NCBI GenBank assembly: GCA_003116995.1
Contig: BDSL01000025.1
Location: 496,001-560,000 of the forward strand
Length of the DNA: 64,000 nucleotides
Source: Yamagishiella unicocca
Lineage: Eukaryota; Chlorophyta; Chlorophyceae; Chlamydomonadales; Volvocaceae
Reading direction: 5' to 3'
Position 1 is the stretch's first letter; every line of letters starts with the position of its first letter. Shown here in pieces: positions 22,301-34,300 of this stretch. The position numbers and the translations under genes were made by a program. Under the pieces are notes generated by a model. The model made no database searches, was not told the origin of the DNA, and was given only the letters and a program-made list of their open reading frames with translations.

Positions 22301-25300
22301 GTTGACGAGAGCCAAACGTGCAGCGGCGCGCACGACAGCGCAGGGGGTTCGACCGGGTGCTCGATGACTCTGGCGGAGATGATGGGCATGGTGGGCCGCT
22401 CGCGCAGCGTCTGCTGCATTCACGAGGGCGCGCCTGTCGTACGTCCATCGGCCGCCGCGCCGCGGGGCGGCGGCGGCGGTGGCGGTGGCGGCGGCAGCCC
22501 CCACGGGGCCGCCAACCGCATCCCCCGCACTCGGAGCTGCGCCGCCTTCCCGCCGGCCCTTTCTTCCGCCGGCGGATCCAACGCCCCGGGCGACTCTGCG
22601 GGAGGCGGCGGAGCCGCCGCATCTGGCGGCTACGGCGCGTACGGCGCGTACGGCGCCCAACCCGCGGTGTCGCAGAGCATGACTGCCGCCCGGTTGGCTG
22701 TGGCTCGCCCGCCCTCCTCCCGTATGCTCACCTTCGCGGCGGGGCTCCGCACGGCGCCGCACTCCATGGCGGCTGGGCTGGGCGTATGCCTGGCCTCAGG
22801 CTCCGTCCTGCGCAGCTCGTCCCACGTGCAGTCGCACGGCAGTACGGCAGCCGGTGCCGACGGCCCGTCCTACGGCGAGGAGCTGGGCGGCGAGTTCCTG
22901 ATGCTGCAGCCGAACGCTGGCTCCCGGGCGCACAGCCCGAAGCTGAACCCGGCGTCCTCGGGGCCGTCGTCGCCGGGTGCCCCGGCCGGTGCCCTGCAGC
23001 AGCAGCAACAGCAGCTACAGCTACAGCTGGCCCGCCGCAAGGCGTCGGCTGGAGCGTCGCCTCGCCCCAGCCACGACTGGAGCGTGCACGGCTCGGCGGG
23101 GACGTTACCGCTGGGCGCGGCGGCGGCTCCGCCGTCGGGGGCCCCGGGCGGCAGCTGGGAGCAGCAGGAGCCGCGCGGAGCCGCCGCCGGCCATCTGGGT
23201 CGGAGCCATTCCCAGGCGGCAGTGGCGGTAGGCGGCAGGCCTGGCAGCCCCGCTGGGGCATCTAGCCGGCTGGGGCGCGCGCCAAGAGCCAGTGGCAGCG
23301 CCAGCGGCTCCAGTTTCCTTGGCCAGTGGTTAGGGCCCAACGCCAGCGTAGACGCCGCGCGGTCGGTGGTGCCTGGAGCCGGCTCCGCCGGCGACGGCGC
23401 GCCGGCCTGTACGACACGCAGCCGCGACACCGGCGGCGGCGCCGCCACCTCGGCTGTCGCCGCCGCTGTCCTGCTGGGCACCGCGCACAGCGGCGGTTGT
23501 TTGCTGGAGGAAGACGTAGGGTTGCAACGCGGCGGCGGCGGCGGCATGCGGTCGACGCTTGGTAGCGTGGTCGCCCCCCTGGCGGCGACCGCGCTCGACG
23601 TCGAGTGCTACCACGAGGTTTCGGGCACGGGGGTGTTGGACCCCGCCACCGGAGCGCCCGCGATCGTGCTCGTCCAGCGTGACGTCACGGCCAGGGTGCA
23701 GGCGGAGCGACACATGGCGCAGGTTTCGGAGACGGAGCACCTGCTGCTGGAGCAGATCTTTCCGCGACACGGTGGGGCCGTTTGCGGGCTCTGCGGCAGC
23801 CTTGGGTCGGCGGGAGCGGTGACGGCGGCGGCGGCGGCAGTGGCGGGGGGGGGAGTATAAGAGAACCCGCGAATGGCGGGGGGGGCGAGGAAGGCCCGTG
23901 GATGCGAGTTGGGTATTTGCCGCGTGCCGCATGCACCAGTGGGACCAGGGTCGAGGTCGTTGGCGCACCTGCACTCGCCGCCATTCGCGCAGGGGTGGCA
24001 GGGGTGGCAAGGGTAGCAGGGAGGACCGCGGAGCGGCAAAGGAGGGAAAACAGTACTGAGCGGGCGGGACTTGGTGAGACATCGGGGGTAGCTTGAGGAG
24101 CGTGGGGGGCGGTAGGGGGCTGTGGCCGTGGTCCTGGAGCTTCGCGGGGAAGCTGGGGGGCGGCGGGGAGGGGGTCTCGCCGCACCTCGTTGGCGTTCTG
24201 GAAGCGAGCCCCGCGGCTGCGTGGACACCGCCTCGTGTGTGTGTATGGGCTGGGGAGTCTCTTACGCGCGAATCAACATTCGGGAGCGAGCGAAAGAGTC
24301 GAATACCGACACACGCACTATGACCTGACCGGGCCCCCCCCCCCCACACACAGTCCTTTTATGTACCCCCCCCCACACACGCACTGTTATTTTATGTACC
24401 CCCCCACACACACAGTCCTTTATGTAACACCCACCCACCCACCCACACACGCACATCACTGGGCTGGGCTGGGACTTCATCTCCTTGAGCCCCATGCGGC
24501 CATTCATGGCTCAGCGGTGGGCCAACACACGCTGTCCCACCCCACCCCACCCCACCCCACCCCACCACGCCACCGCCCGGGGGCCCAACTCGCCCTGCTG
24601 GCCCCCCGCAGTGCTGCAATATATGCTGGAGGAGAACCACAACGGCAAGGCCGCCTCGCCAACGGTCAACGACGCGAACCGAATGGAGGACGACGGCGTC
24701 GAGGCCGAGGAGCGCGCCAACATGCCGGCCGACTGGCGACCGTACGTACGGGATTACAACCAACTGGCCACGTGGCACCCGCAGGTGGGTGTCGTGACGC
24801 TCATCCCGCTGCCTGGAACGGCTTCTTGCGGCAACGCACGTGGGTTTCGGAGGTACCGGCACACTCCGTGTGTATACCGGATAACGGCTTGGCGGGATAA
24901 CGTACCGGCACACTCCGTGTGGATACCCCATCCCTCGACGGATCCCGCCCTCCCCCCGCCCCTTCCTCACCCCCTCTGCGAGCGGATGCACCCAGCCACC
25001 AGCTCTCGCTGGGAGCTGCGGACTCACTCCCGCGACTGTCGCGCAGTCGCCTGCTTGCAAACAATAATACCGTGCTCACTCCCATCGACACCTCGCCGCT
25101 CCGGTCCGGTCCGGTGGCCGCCACCCACACCCCGCCCACGCACCAAGTGCCGACCCACGGGTTTCCTCTCAAACCCCTCGCCACGGGTTTCCTCTCAAAT
25201 CCCCCCTTCCCCTCCCCCTTCCCCCACCCCCGCCCCCACCCGCCCCAGGTGACGCTGTTGTTTGCCGACATGCCGGGCTTCGCGCCCATGTGCGGCGCCC

Positions 25301-28057
25301 TGCCGCCCAAGGTGGTCATGAGCTTCCTGCACGAGCTGTTCGCGTCCTTCGATGACATGCTGGACGAGCACAAGGTGTACAAGGTGCGCGGGGGGCGGCG
25401 CGGCGTTGGCGGGGCGGGGCGCCGCCCCTCCCGCCCCTGACCACCTCCCTGCCCCCTCCCCCTGCTAGCGTCCCTCCCGCCCCTGATCACCCCCCTGCCC
25501 CCTCCCCCTGCTAGCGGGGTCTTCATGCCACTCCCCCTGCTAACGTCCCTGAACCCCGTCACGTTCCTGGGCCCCCCCCGTTCACGTTCCTGCCCCCTCC
25601 CCCTGCTGACGTCCCCGCCCCCCCTGCTCATGTCCCTGTCACCCCTGCGGATTCTCCGTAAAACAAAACCCGGCTCACGTCCCTGCCCCTGGCCCCCCCC
25701 TCCTTCTCGTAACTCGTGGTGATGTGTTTCCTCCCCTCCCTGGACCGCCTGTCCGCAGGTGGAGACCATCGGCGACTGCTACGTGGTGGCCGGGGGGCTC
25801 ATACGAGAGGACGAGGACGGCATGGCGGCGGTCCAGGGAGGGGCGGACCCGGATCAGGCGCGGAACGTATTTTCCTTCGCGAAGGTGCGCTGCCTCCGTG
25901 TCGGTTGGGCAGCTCATCACCCCCCCCCCGTGCGGTTTTTTTCGGACATCCACGGGTTTCCCTCGAACCCCCCCGTGCATGGCCGTGATTGGACAACAGA
26001 TGGCCGTAAGAAACGGTTTCCACGTCGGGTTGACGGCTCGTTGGGTACTTGTTTCGTCGGTGTTGCTGGCGCTCGCGGCGCTATGGGAGGACGACGGCAT
26101 TGCCGCGGCGGCGTGTACGGCGTGTACGGCGTGTACGGTGTATAGATAGGAAGGCGGTGACATGTTGACTGCGTAGTCGTCCGTCGCCCCCTCGCCACAA
26201 CCCCGGGCTGGGTCGTCGGGCCTCCCCCCTTCAAAACCGTTTTCCCTTCGCACACGGGTTTTCCTTGCAACCCCCCCCCCCGCCTTGATCCACAGGCGAT
26301 GATCCGGGCGACCTCCACCGTCACCTTCCCAAGCAACGGCGCGCCTGTGCGGCTGCGCGTCGGCCTCCACACCGGCCCCGTGGTCAGCGGCCTGGTGGGT
26401 ACCCGCATGCCGCGTTTCTGCCTCTTCGGCGACACCATCAACACCGCCAGCCGCATGGAGAGCACCGGCGTGGCAGGCTGCGTGCACGCGAGTGAGAGCG
26501 CGTTCGCGTTGATGCAGGAGGCGGCGGCGGAGGGCGGCTGGGCGGCCACCGGGGGAATCGAGGTGGGCGGGGCGGGGCGGGGGGAGGGGGCGAGGAAACC
26601 CGTGGGCCAACGTGGGAGGGAAGTGAGGAAATTACTATAGCGGGGGAAGGTTTCGGAATGGGGGACCGAAGCGGGGACTGGGGAGTGGGGCGGGGGGGGG
26701 ATCGAGCCAGGGTGGAAGGGGGCGCAGCGGAAACCCTTGAGCTGGCGAAGAACGAAAGATAATGCAAATGGGGATAATGCTTTGTGCGCGCCCTTGGCCT
26801 CCCCTGACCTCCCCTGACCTCCCCTGAACCCTCCCGACCTCTCCCTTTTCCCAGGTCAAGGGCAAGGGCCTTATGCAGACGCACCTGTGGACCCCGCCCG
26901 AAACCCGCACGCCCTCGGACGGCGAGCCCTGCCTCTTCCCCCCCGGCGCCACCTCCCTCAACTTCCCCCTCGTACGCGGCGCCGACTGCGACTCCGGCGC
27001 CCTCCTCGGCATGGCCGCCGCCTACAACCCGGCTCCCCTGCCGGCCGGCTCCTCCGACTGCGCTGCCGACGCCGCCGACGACGCCCCACAGGCCAGCGGC
27101 CTCAGCGACGGCGGCGTCGCCGCCCGCTCCGCAGCCCTCGCAATGGCCCAACGTGCCGGCGGTCAGAGCACCCCCGCATCAGCGCCCCAGGCCGCCATGG
27201 GGGCCGCGACCGCGGCCGGCAGCGGAGGGGGAGCGGGGGGAAAGGCGGCGCCTGCGGCGCCGCGCCCGGCGCCTTCCGTTGCCTTGCCTTCCAAGGACTC
27301 GCGCCGGTTCCTCTTCGGGCTTCTCGAGCGACCCGCCGCCACGGCTCCGCAGCTGGTGTTCTCGGCGGGCGAGGCGGCGGGCGAGGCGCGGCCCGCGCTG
27401 GGCGTTGGCGGCGTCGGCGGCGCGCGGCTGCAGCAGCCCAGGCCGCTCGACGGCCGCCCAGCGGTCACTGCCAGGGGGGGCTACGCGGCGAAGGGTTTCT
27501 TCACCACCAACACCACCAACACCGCCACCGCCACCAACGCGGGCGCTACCAACGCGGGGGCCAGCGCGCCGCTGCCGACCGCGTCAAACAGCAGCAACGT
27601 CAACAGCCTCTCCATCGCCGCCGCCGCGGCGGCGGCGGCGGCGGTCGCCGCCAGCGCCTCCGCGCCGCCGCCGGCGACGCGGACCGGCGACCTGGCGAGT
27701 GGCGGCCTGGGCAGCTGCTCGAGCGCCGTCGGCCGCGCCACCACCGCCACGGCGGGTCGGGCCTTCTCCCTCAACCCCAGCTGGCTCTTCCCGGATGACA
27801 TCAACAGCGGCAGCGGCGGCGTCCAGAGCCTCAGCGGCACCGGGCTGCGAGATCTGGTTTCGGGGCGCCTCGGCTTCGGCAGCCCCGCCTCCAGCGCCGC
27901 CATCTCCGGCCTGGCCTCCAACACGCTCCCCGGGTCCCCCACGTTCCGCATTGTGATCCACAGCGGCAACGTGCCCAACGGCGCCGGCGGCGGGTTCGCC
28001 GCCGCACCGACGTTGTCTCCCCCCGGTCCCCCCCACGTGCCGACACGATTCGCGTAG
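19323..28057 (+). CDS. PAS-domain class III nucleotide cyclase (guanylyl-cyclase signature)
   Basis: Eight exons join in frame: 19323-20415, 20745-21412, 21926-23771, 24612-24784, 25249-25383, 25759-25884, 26296-26562 and 26855-28057, giving 1836 aa. Two PAS-like segments lie near residues 95-165 ([14 protein letters not shown]) and 250-290 ([20 protein letters not shown]). A long Ala/Gly/Ser linker ends in [14 protein letters not shown]. The cyclase domain is about 1261-1440: metal Asp in LLFADMPGF (1267) and IGDCYVV (1311), Glu1307 in VETIGD and Cys1389 in MPRFCLFGD (the Glu/Cys pair that selects GTP), and Asn1396/Arg1400 in INTASRMES. All catalytic residues are present, so it should make cGMP, probably as a dimer. 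I see no membrane segment. The 400-aa C-terminal exon is mostly low complexity. The first 600 bases of exon 1 are AT-richer than the rest, so the true start could differ. Confidence 0.9.
20671..20730. repeat. Six copies of ACATCGACCC before cyclase exon 2
   Basis: A 10-bp unit is repeated exactly six times, preceded by one degenerate copy (AAGCCGACCC). It ends 14 bp before the exon 2 acceptor. Confidence 0.95.
21827..21892 (+). repeat. Short intronic element, family C, copy 2
   Basis: Matches 12626-12692 through GGTTTGTCGGCCGTAGATCC and ends GCGGATTCTCTTTAAAACCC. It lies in cyclase intron 2, sense to the gene. A partial inverted copy (GAGAACCCGCGAATGG) is at about 23860-23876 in intron 3. 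Confidence 0.85.
24537..24566. repeat. (CCCCA)n tract in cyclase intron 3
   Basis: Five to six CCCCA units lie just upstream of exon 4. The same intron has CA-rich repeats at 24340-24460. Confidence 0.85.
25926..25969 (+). repeat. Short intronic element, family B (5'-truncated)
   Basis: Reads TTTTTTTCGGACATCCACGG then GTTTCCCTCGAACCCCCCC. The same text is found in three PHS1 introns (47422-47470, 48770-48857 inverted, 40172-40232 inverted). It lies in cyclase intron 6. A shorter relative (CACGGGTTTTCCTTGCAACC) is at 26246-26272. Confidence 0.85.
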
Positions 28058-29528
28058 GGGTCCGGGTCCGCGTGCGTACCGGTCTTGGTGGGTGCGTGGA
28101 AAAGGGGGAGGAGCGTGGCCGAAGCTGCGCGCGCGCCGGGGGGGCGCTGAGGGCAGGGCGGCGCAGGCCGAGGAGGGAGTGCGGTGGCTGCCTGTGATGT
28201 GATAGCAGTCGCGGTAAGGGTCCGGCAGGGCAGCTGGAGGGGTAGCTTACAAGCATTTGCGGAGGTCGAGGGGACGGCGGGGGGGGGCCAGCAGCGGCCG
28301 CTGGGGCGTCAGCGGCGGTGGCCACCAGCGCTGCTGCCCCCTCCCTGCCGGGCCCGACCAGGGCAGGGCAGGGAAGGCCTGGATTGTGGGGTAGTGCGGT
28401 AACGGCGCGGCTTGGGCCGCGATCAGTCGGGCGCTGCGGATGGCGTCCTGCCCCCAGGCAGGGCTAGTGGTGGGGTTGCGCAGTGCTGCACTGCTGCCGA
28501 GCGGTGCCTCACAGCGGCGACGCTGGATAACAACATACATCGCATCGTGTTTCGTATTGTCCCGTGTGGTAAAGGGCGGCGCAAGCCGCCACCTCGGTGC
28601 CGCTGCGCGCAGCCAGCCCTGTGCTGAGAGCTTGGCTCCCCGCAAGCCCCGCCCACGGGGGGAAGGTTTATAGTTGATGAAGGGAGCGGTGGGTGGAGAG
28701 ACGCATCCGGCAAAGGCGGCCCAGGCCCAATATTGCGCCAATGCGCGCGATGTTGGGTTCAATCATTCATCCCACCCAAAAGTTGATGCTGCGATGGGAT
28801 TGTCGTATCTATGCTATTGTCAAGCTGCAATGCGGCGGGTGTGGTAGAACTACGGTTGCTGTACGTTTGGTTGGTTCACTCGCGTGACGAATCCCTTCGT
28901 TGTCATTGGTGGCGGCTGGGCAGTTAGTTAGAAGTGCCATGTGCCTGCAGCAGGCATTGGAACGCCTTCGTATGCCTGGGAACGTTGTTCGTTGATGCTC
29001 AAAGCGTTGGAATGCGACCGGACGTGAGAAGAGGTGCGTGGTCCTGTCGAGAACACAGTTTTGCTGTTGTGCTCCGAAGACAGCGTCGGCTCGTGGGTTC
29101 ATTCGCGGTACCGGTGCGATTAAGTTTGTTGGTTGCTGCTTCGGATGTGGTTCTTTTTTTCCAGGTAGGACCACGATAAGTCAAAGCGTAGGCCCCGGCG
29201 GTGGGGGGGGGCGGTGGTGTTGGCATGCTAGAAAAGCTAATGAACGGTGGGATGCGTTATTTTCCCTGGTGCGCGCTATTATTTGGGCTCCTGTGCACAT
29301 TTGATTGGGCCGTGCAAGGACTCGACCACTGGCGTCTTGCGTGATGGGTGAGGGGGGCCGTGCGCATGCCGTATTCCCCTTCGGCATGGTGGGCGGCGGC
29401 ATGGAGGGGTGCCAGCGGCTGCAGGCGCGGGTCTGTGTGCCTAGGCGTCCCGTGACCTGGTGGGTTTGGTGGCTGAGGCGGCTGGCGGCTGAGCCTGGCG
29501 ATTGATGCGGAGAGAGGTTGGGCTTTAG

Positions 29529-29531
<3 letters not shown>

Positions 29532-29560
<29 letters not shown>
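29532..29560. repeat. (GT)n microsatellite
   Basis: About 14 uninterrupted GT dinucleotides between genes. Confidence 0.97.
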
Positions 29561-29563
<3 letters not shown>

Positions 29564-30973
29564 TGTGTGTCTTTGTGTATATTAGGGGAAGCGTTGTCCA
29601 GAGAACGGTGTGAGATTTGTCGACAAACGATGGTTTGGGAATGGGGAAACCGAGGATGCTGCAGAAGGCGCCAGTGCGCGGAAATAATTTGGTGGGGAGC
29701 GAAATCGACGCCGTATGCGAACCCACCATTGCCGTCGTCGTGACCGTGTTTTGAGTGAATGACAGGACACCGTCGGCATGCGTTGCAAAGAGGAGGGGTT
29801 GCTGTGCAGCCGCAGCAGCAGCAATCGAGTGTTGCGCTAGTACGGCATAGTCTTATTGTGCAAGCAACGCGCTACCGGGCGCGGGATGGGGCGTGTCGTT
29901 AGTGTGCACGATTTACGCGCTTTCGCGTCTTGAGTGCAGCAAGCTATCATTTCCCATCAGCACAGGATTCGAGGGGGTTTGCTCGCCCGCGGGCGTAACT
30001 GGGAGCAAACAGTGTCCCCGGTATTTTGAGGGGTTGGGTGTTGTAGGAGGGGCCTTATCGGCGGCTGGTGTTGCATGTAGCCGCCAGTGTGTTTGCGGTA
30101 GCTTCAGGGGGGAGGCTGTCGATTCTGGGGGGGAATACTCCGGCGTTGAACGGTGTCAAAGTAAGGTTGAACCGGCAGGGCAGACGTGGTTCACGCAGCA
30201 GCATTCACGCGGGTACGGTAGCAGGCAGACAGACGCTCACCAACTGCGCCCGCCGGCGTGCCCGTCAGTTGTATTACAGTGGCTGCAGCTTTTGTAATGT
30301 ACGACGAACTGGCATCCACTGCCGGCAGCTGACACAGTTATGCTCGTGCAGCTTGGTACGGCGGATGGAAAATTTACACACGGTCAGCCGCACTGCAGGT
30401 GGTGCGGATCTGTATTCGTGGTGTTCAGGGGGCTGCGGGCCGCCCCTTCGGCCGCTGGCGGCTGCTGCTTGCCCGCGATGTAGCTGACGAGGCACCGCAC
30501 CGGGCCGACTGCACTCAACAGGCCAGCAACGCAAGGAGCGGGGGACGCGTGGCGAGCAACCAGGAGGGCAGGATGGGGGCGCGTGTGGGATCTCAACCGC
30601 CCGTCAGGCTGTGTTCGAGCCGCACGCGCTCGGCTGCGTGCCTGACATGCCGTGCATCTGGTTGCGAGTGCTGGTCGTTCCCGTACCGTGGAGAGGTTTC
30701 TGACGCTTGGATCCCGCAGCTGCGGCGAGGCATTATCAGCGTAGTGCCCTTCAATTTCTAAAACCATGGCCCAATCAAAAAGGAGCCAACACACGGTGTG
30801 GCACCAACACAAAGGACCGCCCGTACGCACGCCCGAGACGGCTCTGCACTGGCTGACGGCGGCCGGCGTCACCCTCTCACCTCCACTACCAGACGTCTGT
30901 TCTGCCACCCTGCCATCGCATGCACGCACCACCTCATCCCTCTACCTCTTCTACCTCTTGGCCTGGAACCCAC

Positions 30974-30986
30974 TGTAACCGTTACA
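30974..30986. terminator. Palindromic TGTAA pair between convergent genes
   Basis: TGTAACCGTTACA is a palindrome apart from its centre, so it offers a TGTAA poly(A) signal on each strand. On the minus strand it lies 381 bp past the MYND stop, a normal 3' UTR length. On the plus strand it is 2.9 kb past the cyclase stop, so use by that gene is less likely. Confidence 0.4.
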
Positions 30987-31366
30987 ACAACAACAGTCTT
31001 GCCATGGTTACCGGGACCCACCACGTTTTTAATGCGAACCCCCCCCAACGTCGCATTAACGGGTATTTCATGCACCCCCTCAAAGTTGTCCCCAAAACAA
31101 TTTTTGTTCCGTTGCGACCTTTTGGGTTTCCTCTCGAACCCCACCTGGCGCCCTGCAATTCCCCTTCCTCGTATCGCAGCGGCTGCTCCTCGGCCGCCCT
31201 CCCGCGCTCACCGCGCCTCAACCCCTTTGCTACGCGGGCATCGCAATTTGCTCCCAAACCACACACCGCGGGTTTCCCGCCGACGGGTTTCGTTTGAAAC
31301 CCACCCCACCGCCCCTTCCCCTCGGCTTCCCCCGGTTTCCTCACTCCTCATCCGGTTTCCGCACAA

Positions 31367-34300
31367 TCAACCGCCGCCGCCACCGCCGCCGCCACCGCCG
31401 CCACCGCCGCCGCCGGCACCTCCCCGCCGCGCGCACTCCCCCTTGTGCCCCGCCCGCCAGTGCGCCCTCTGGCACTCCGCCCCGCAGTACCACGCCCGCC
31501 CGCAGCCGCTGCACTCCAGCAGCCGGAGCTCCGCCTCGCTGTCCCCCGCCAGGTTGCTGCAGCCCGGGTTGGAGCAACACCGCAGCGGCGGCTCGTCGCC
31601 TTGCTCCAGAACCACGGGCGTTGCGGACAGCAGCGTCGCGCCCATCTCGTACGACGCAGCCAGGCGCGCCCACGCCTGCGACCCAGCGGGCGGCTCGTAC
31701 CATCTCTGGGCGGGCATATCCGACGGCGCCGCCGCCGCCGCTAGCCCGTGCAGCCGGCTCACTAGCCACTGGCGCTGCGATGCGTCGTTGGCCGACGTGT
31801 AGCCCCCCTCGGCAGCCAGCGCCACGACGAGGCCGCGAGGCAGCCGGCCGTCCCGCAGCGCCGCCGCCACCGCTCCCGGGAACTCAGCCACCACGCACTC
31901 CAAGGCGTAAGCTATGTCGTGCATCGACCCCTCGCGCCGGTTGCGCCAGAAGCCGTCGGCGAAGCTGGCCTGCGGCCGCGGCTGCAGGTGCCAACGCAGC
32001 ATGACCGCGAGCAGCGTCACCACGTTGATCCGATGCAGCAGCAGGTGCCGCCAGCTGGCGGCGGCGCCGCGCCGCCAGGCGGCGTCCCGGCGGCCGCCGA
32101 GGCTGTCCAGCAGCGCCCGGTCCAGGTGCGGCAACCGTCCTTCCGCGAGCGCATGCGCCGCCGCCAGGCCGGGTATCCACACCATGACGAAGTCTGCCGC
32201 CATCATGTGGGGCACCGGGACCGACGCCCCCTGGGCTGCGTCCGCGGGCGGCCCCGTGCAGGCCAGGGCCGCCACCGCCGGCAGCCACTGATGGATGACG
32301 CTCACTGAGAGCTGCAGCAGCTGACGAAACGGGCCCGGTGCCCACTGAAGGGTGGCGGCGGCGGCGGCGGCGGCGCCGCCGCCGCCGCCGAGGCGGCCGG
32401 TGGACGATGCCTCGCCTGCCGTGCCGCTGCAGCGGCGGAAGCAGTCGCGACCGCCGCAGACGTTGCAGCTGCACTGCACGTCGATGCCCAACGACGCGGC
32501 CTGGTCCCGATGAATCCTTACCACCGCCTCATTCACCCCCCCCCTCATCGCCTCTTGCGCCGCCGCCGCCGCCATCCCGGGCCGACCCACCTGCGACCGC
32601 GGTATCCCAGCGGCGGCGTTCCAAACGCAGCCCATGCGCCGCACCAAGGCCAGCGTGCAGAGCGCGCTCATCAAATCGGTCAGCGGAATCTGCCGCACGA
32701 AGTGGGACATATCCACAGCGGAATCCGTGGAGCACGGCCCGCCGCTGCGACCTGTCACCGCCTGCCCCGCGAACAAGCGCCGTAGCAGCTTTCCGGACGT
32801 GGCCACCAGCGCGGCCGCCTGGCGCGGCTCGCCGTACGCAAGCAGGCGGCCCAGGCGAGGCCATGACTCCAGGGTCTCCAACAAGTACTTGGCGGTTGCG
32901 GGGGTGTCGACACAGCGCTGCGTGACGCGCATGGCTCGCTCCAGGAGGGGGAGGTAGCCGGCGGCCAGGGCGGCGGCGAGGTTGGGCGGCGGCGATGCGG
33001 GAAGGTCGGTGGCTGTCGGCGGATGGAGCGATGATGCCGGCAGGTGGGTGGGCGGGAGGGGGGTTTGGCGGATGTGGCCGTGTTAATCAGGGGCGACAGC
33101 AGAGGAGATGGAGGCTGCAGGTACTGCAAATAAGGTGGTGGATGCACGGGAGGGGCTGGGTCGCTAGGTAGGGGTCCAGAAACTTCCGAATGAAGAGCGC
33201 GCCTCCCTCCCCGGCCTGATGTCCTCCGGGTGCCCCGGGCGTCCACGGATGTGCCTGATCGCCGTGCGGCCGTGGCCTTGCTCCTTCGCACACACCGACC
33301 CAGGTGTCACTGCACGCAGCAGGCATGTGCCTGAATCACCCGCCCTCAGCCCCTTTCCAGCTCCGGAACCCGCAGCTCCTCCAGCAGCGACGGGCCCCGC
33401 AAAAGGCGGTACGAGAACATATGTTTTTTTATGGCTTGAGAAGGGTTAAAACATATGTTCTGGGAAAAACAGCCGCCGGCGGCCGACGCAGCGCGCAGGT
33501 GCCGTATGCAGCACCCGCGGGCGGATCACCACTCCTCGGCGGCCGACCCGATCGCGACCCTAGCACCCTACCCTACCCTACCCTAACCTACCCTAACCTA
33601 CCCTAACCAACCCTACCCTAACCTACCCTAACCAACCCTACCCTCACCGACCCTACCCTTACTGACCCTACCCTCACCGACCCTACCCTTACTGACCCTA
33701 CCCTACCCTTACTGACCCTACCCTACCCTACCCAACGCGACGTCACGTACCCGGCCAGCAGTCCACCCGCACCGTGATGGCCTGCAGAGCCAGGGGCGGG
33801 AGGGGCCCCCTGCCGCTAAACGACGCGTCGCCCAGGGTCACTGCCGTGTGCAGCGCCGGCACCGCAGCAGCCCACCACTCGGCGGCGGCGGCGGCACCAG
33901 GGTCGGCACTGAGGGGCTCGAACGGCTCGGGGGCGCAGGTTAGGGCAACCAGGACAGCTGGCACGCAATCGCGCTCGGCCAGGGGCACTGCCAGGGGCCG
34001 CTGCTGCTGTTGCTGCTGGGTCTGCTGGGTCTGCTGGGCGTTCTGGGTCTGCTGCTGGGGTTGGGGGTGCTGCTCCTGGTGGCCAGCGGTCCCCACCAGC
34101 TGCGCCATCGCCCGCCGCCTCGCCGCCACATGGTGCTCCGCCGACCGCACTGCCACGCGCAGAACACGCAAGCACAACTTCCGTACGGCATGGCTGTCGT
34201 ACGGCAGAAGCTGTACTGGCGGCGACTGCCGGGCGCACCAGATCCACAGTCCCAGCACAGGCAGCATGGAGGCGTCCAAAGTCTGCTCCGACGGCAGCTC

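Larger units (their letters stand above)
28058..31366. other. Intergenic between convergent cyclase and MYND genes
   Basis: This should hold the 3' UTRs of both genes. Plus-strand TGTAA signals occur at 30293-30297 and 30974-30978. From 30.97 to 31.3 kb there are several GGGTT/AACCC modules (for example 31125-31145 and 31270-31305). Frames at 28247-28762 (minus) and 30068-30487 (plus) have no domain signal and look incidental. Confidence 0.4.

Noticed and set aside
22318..23265. Arg/Gly-rich 315-codon plus-strand ORF
   Set aside because: Frame-shifted shadow of cyclase exon 3.
27153..27956. Arg-rich plus-strand ORF
   Set aside because: Shadow of the last cyclase exon.
28247..28762. 171-codon minus-strand ORF
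   Set aside because: Lies in the probable 3' UTR of the cyclase; no domain, and composition differs from the host genes.
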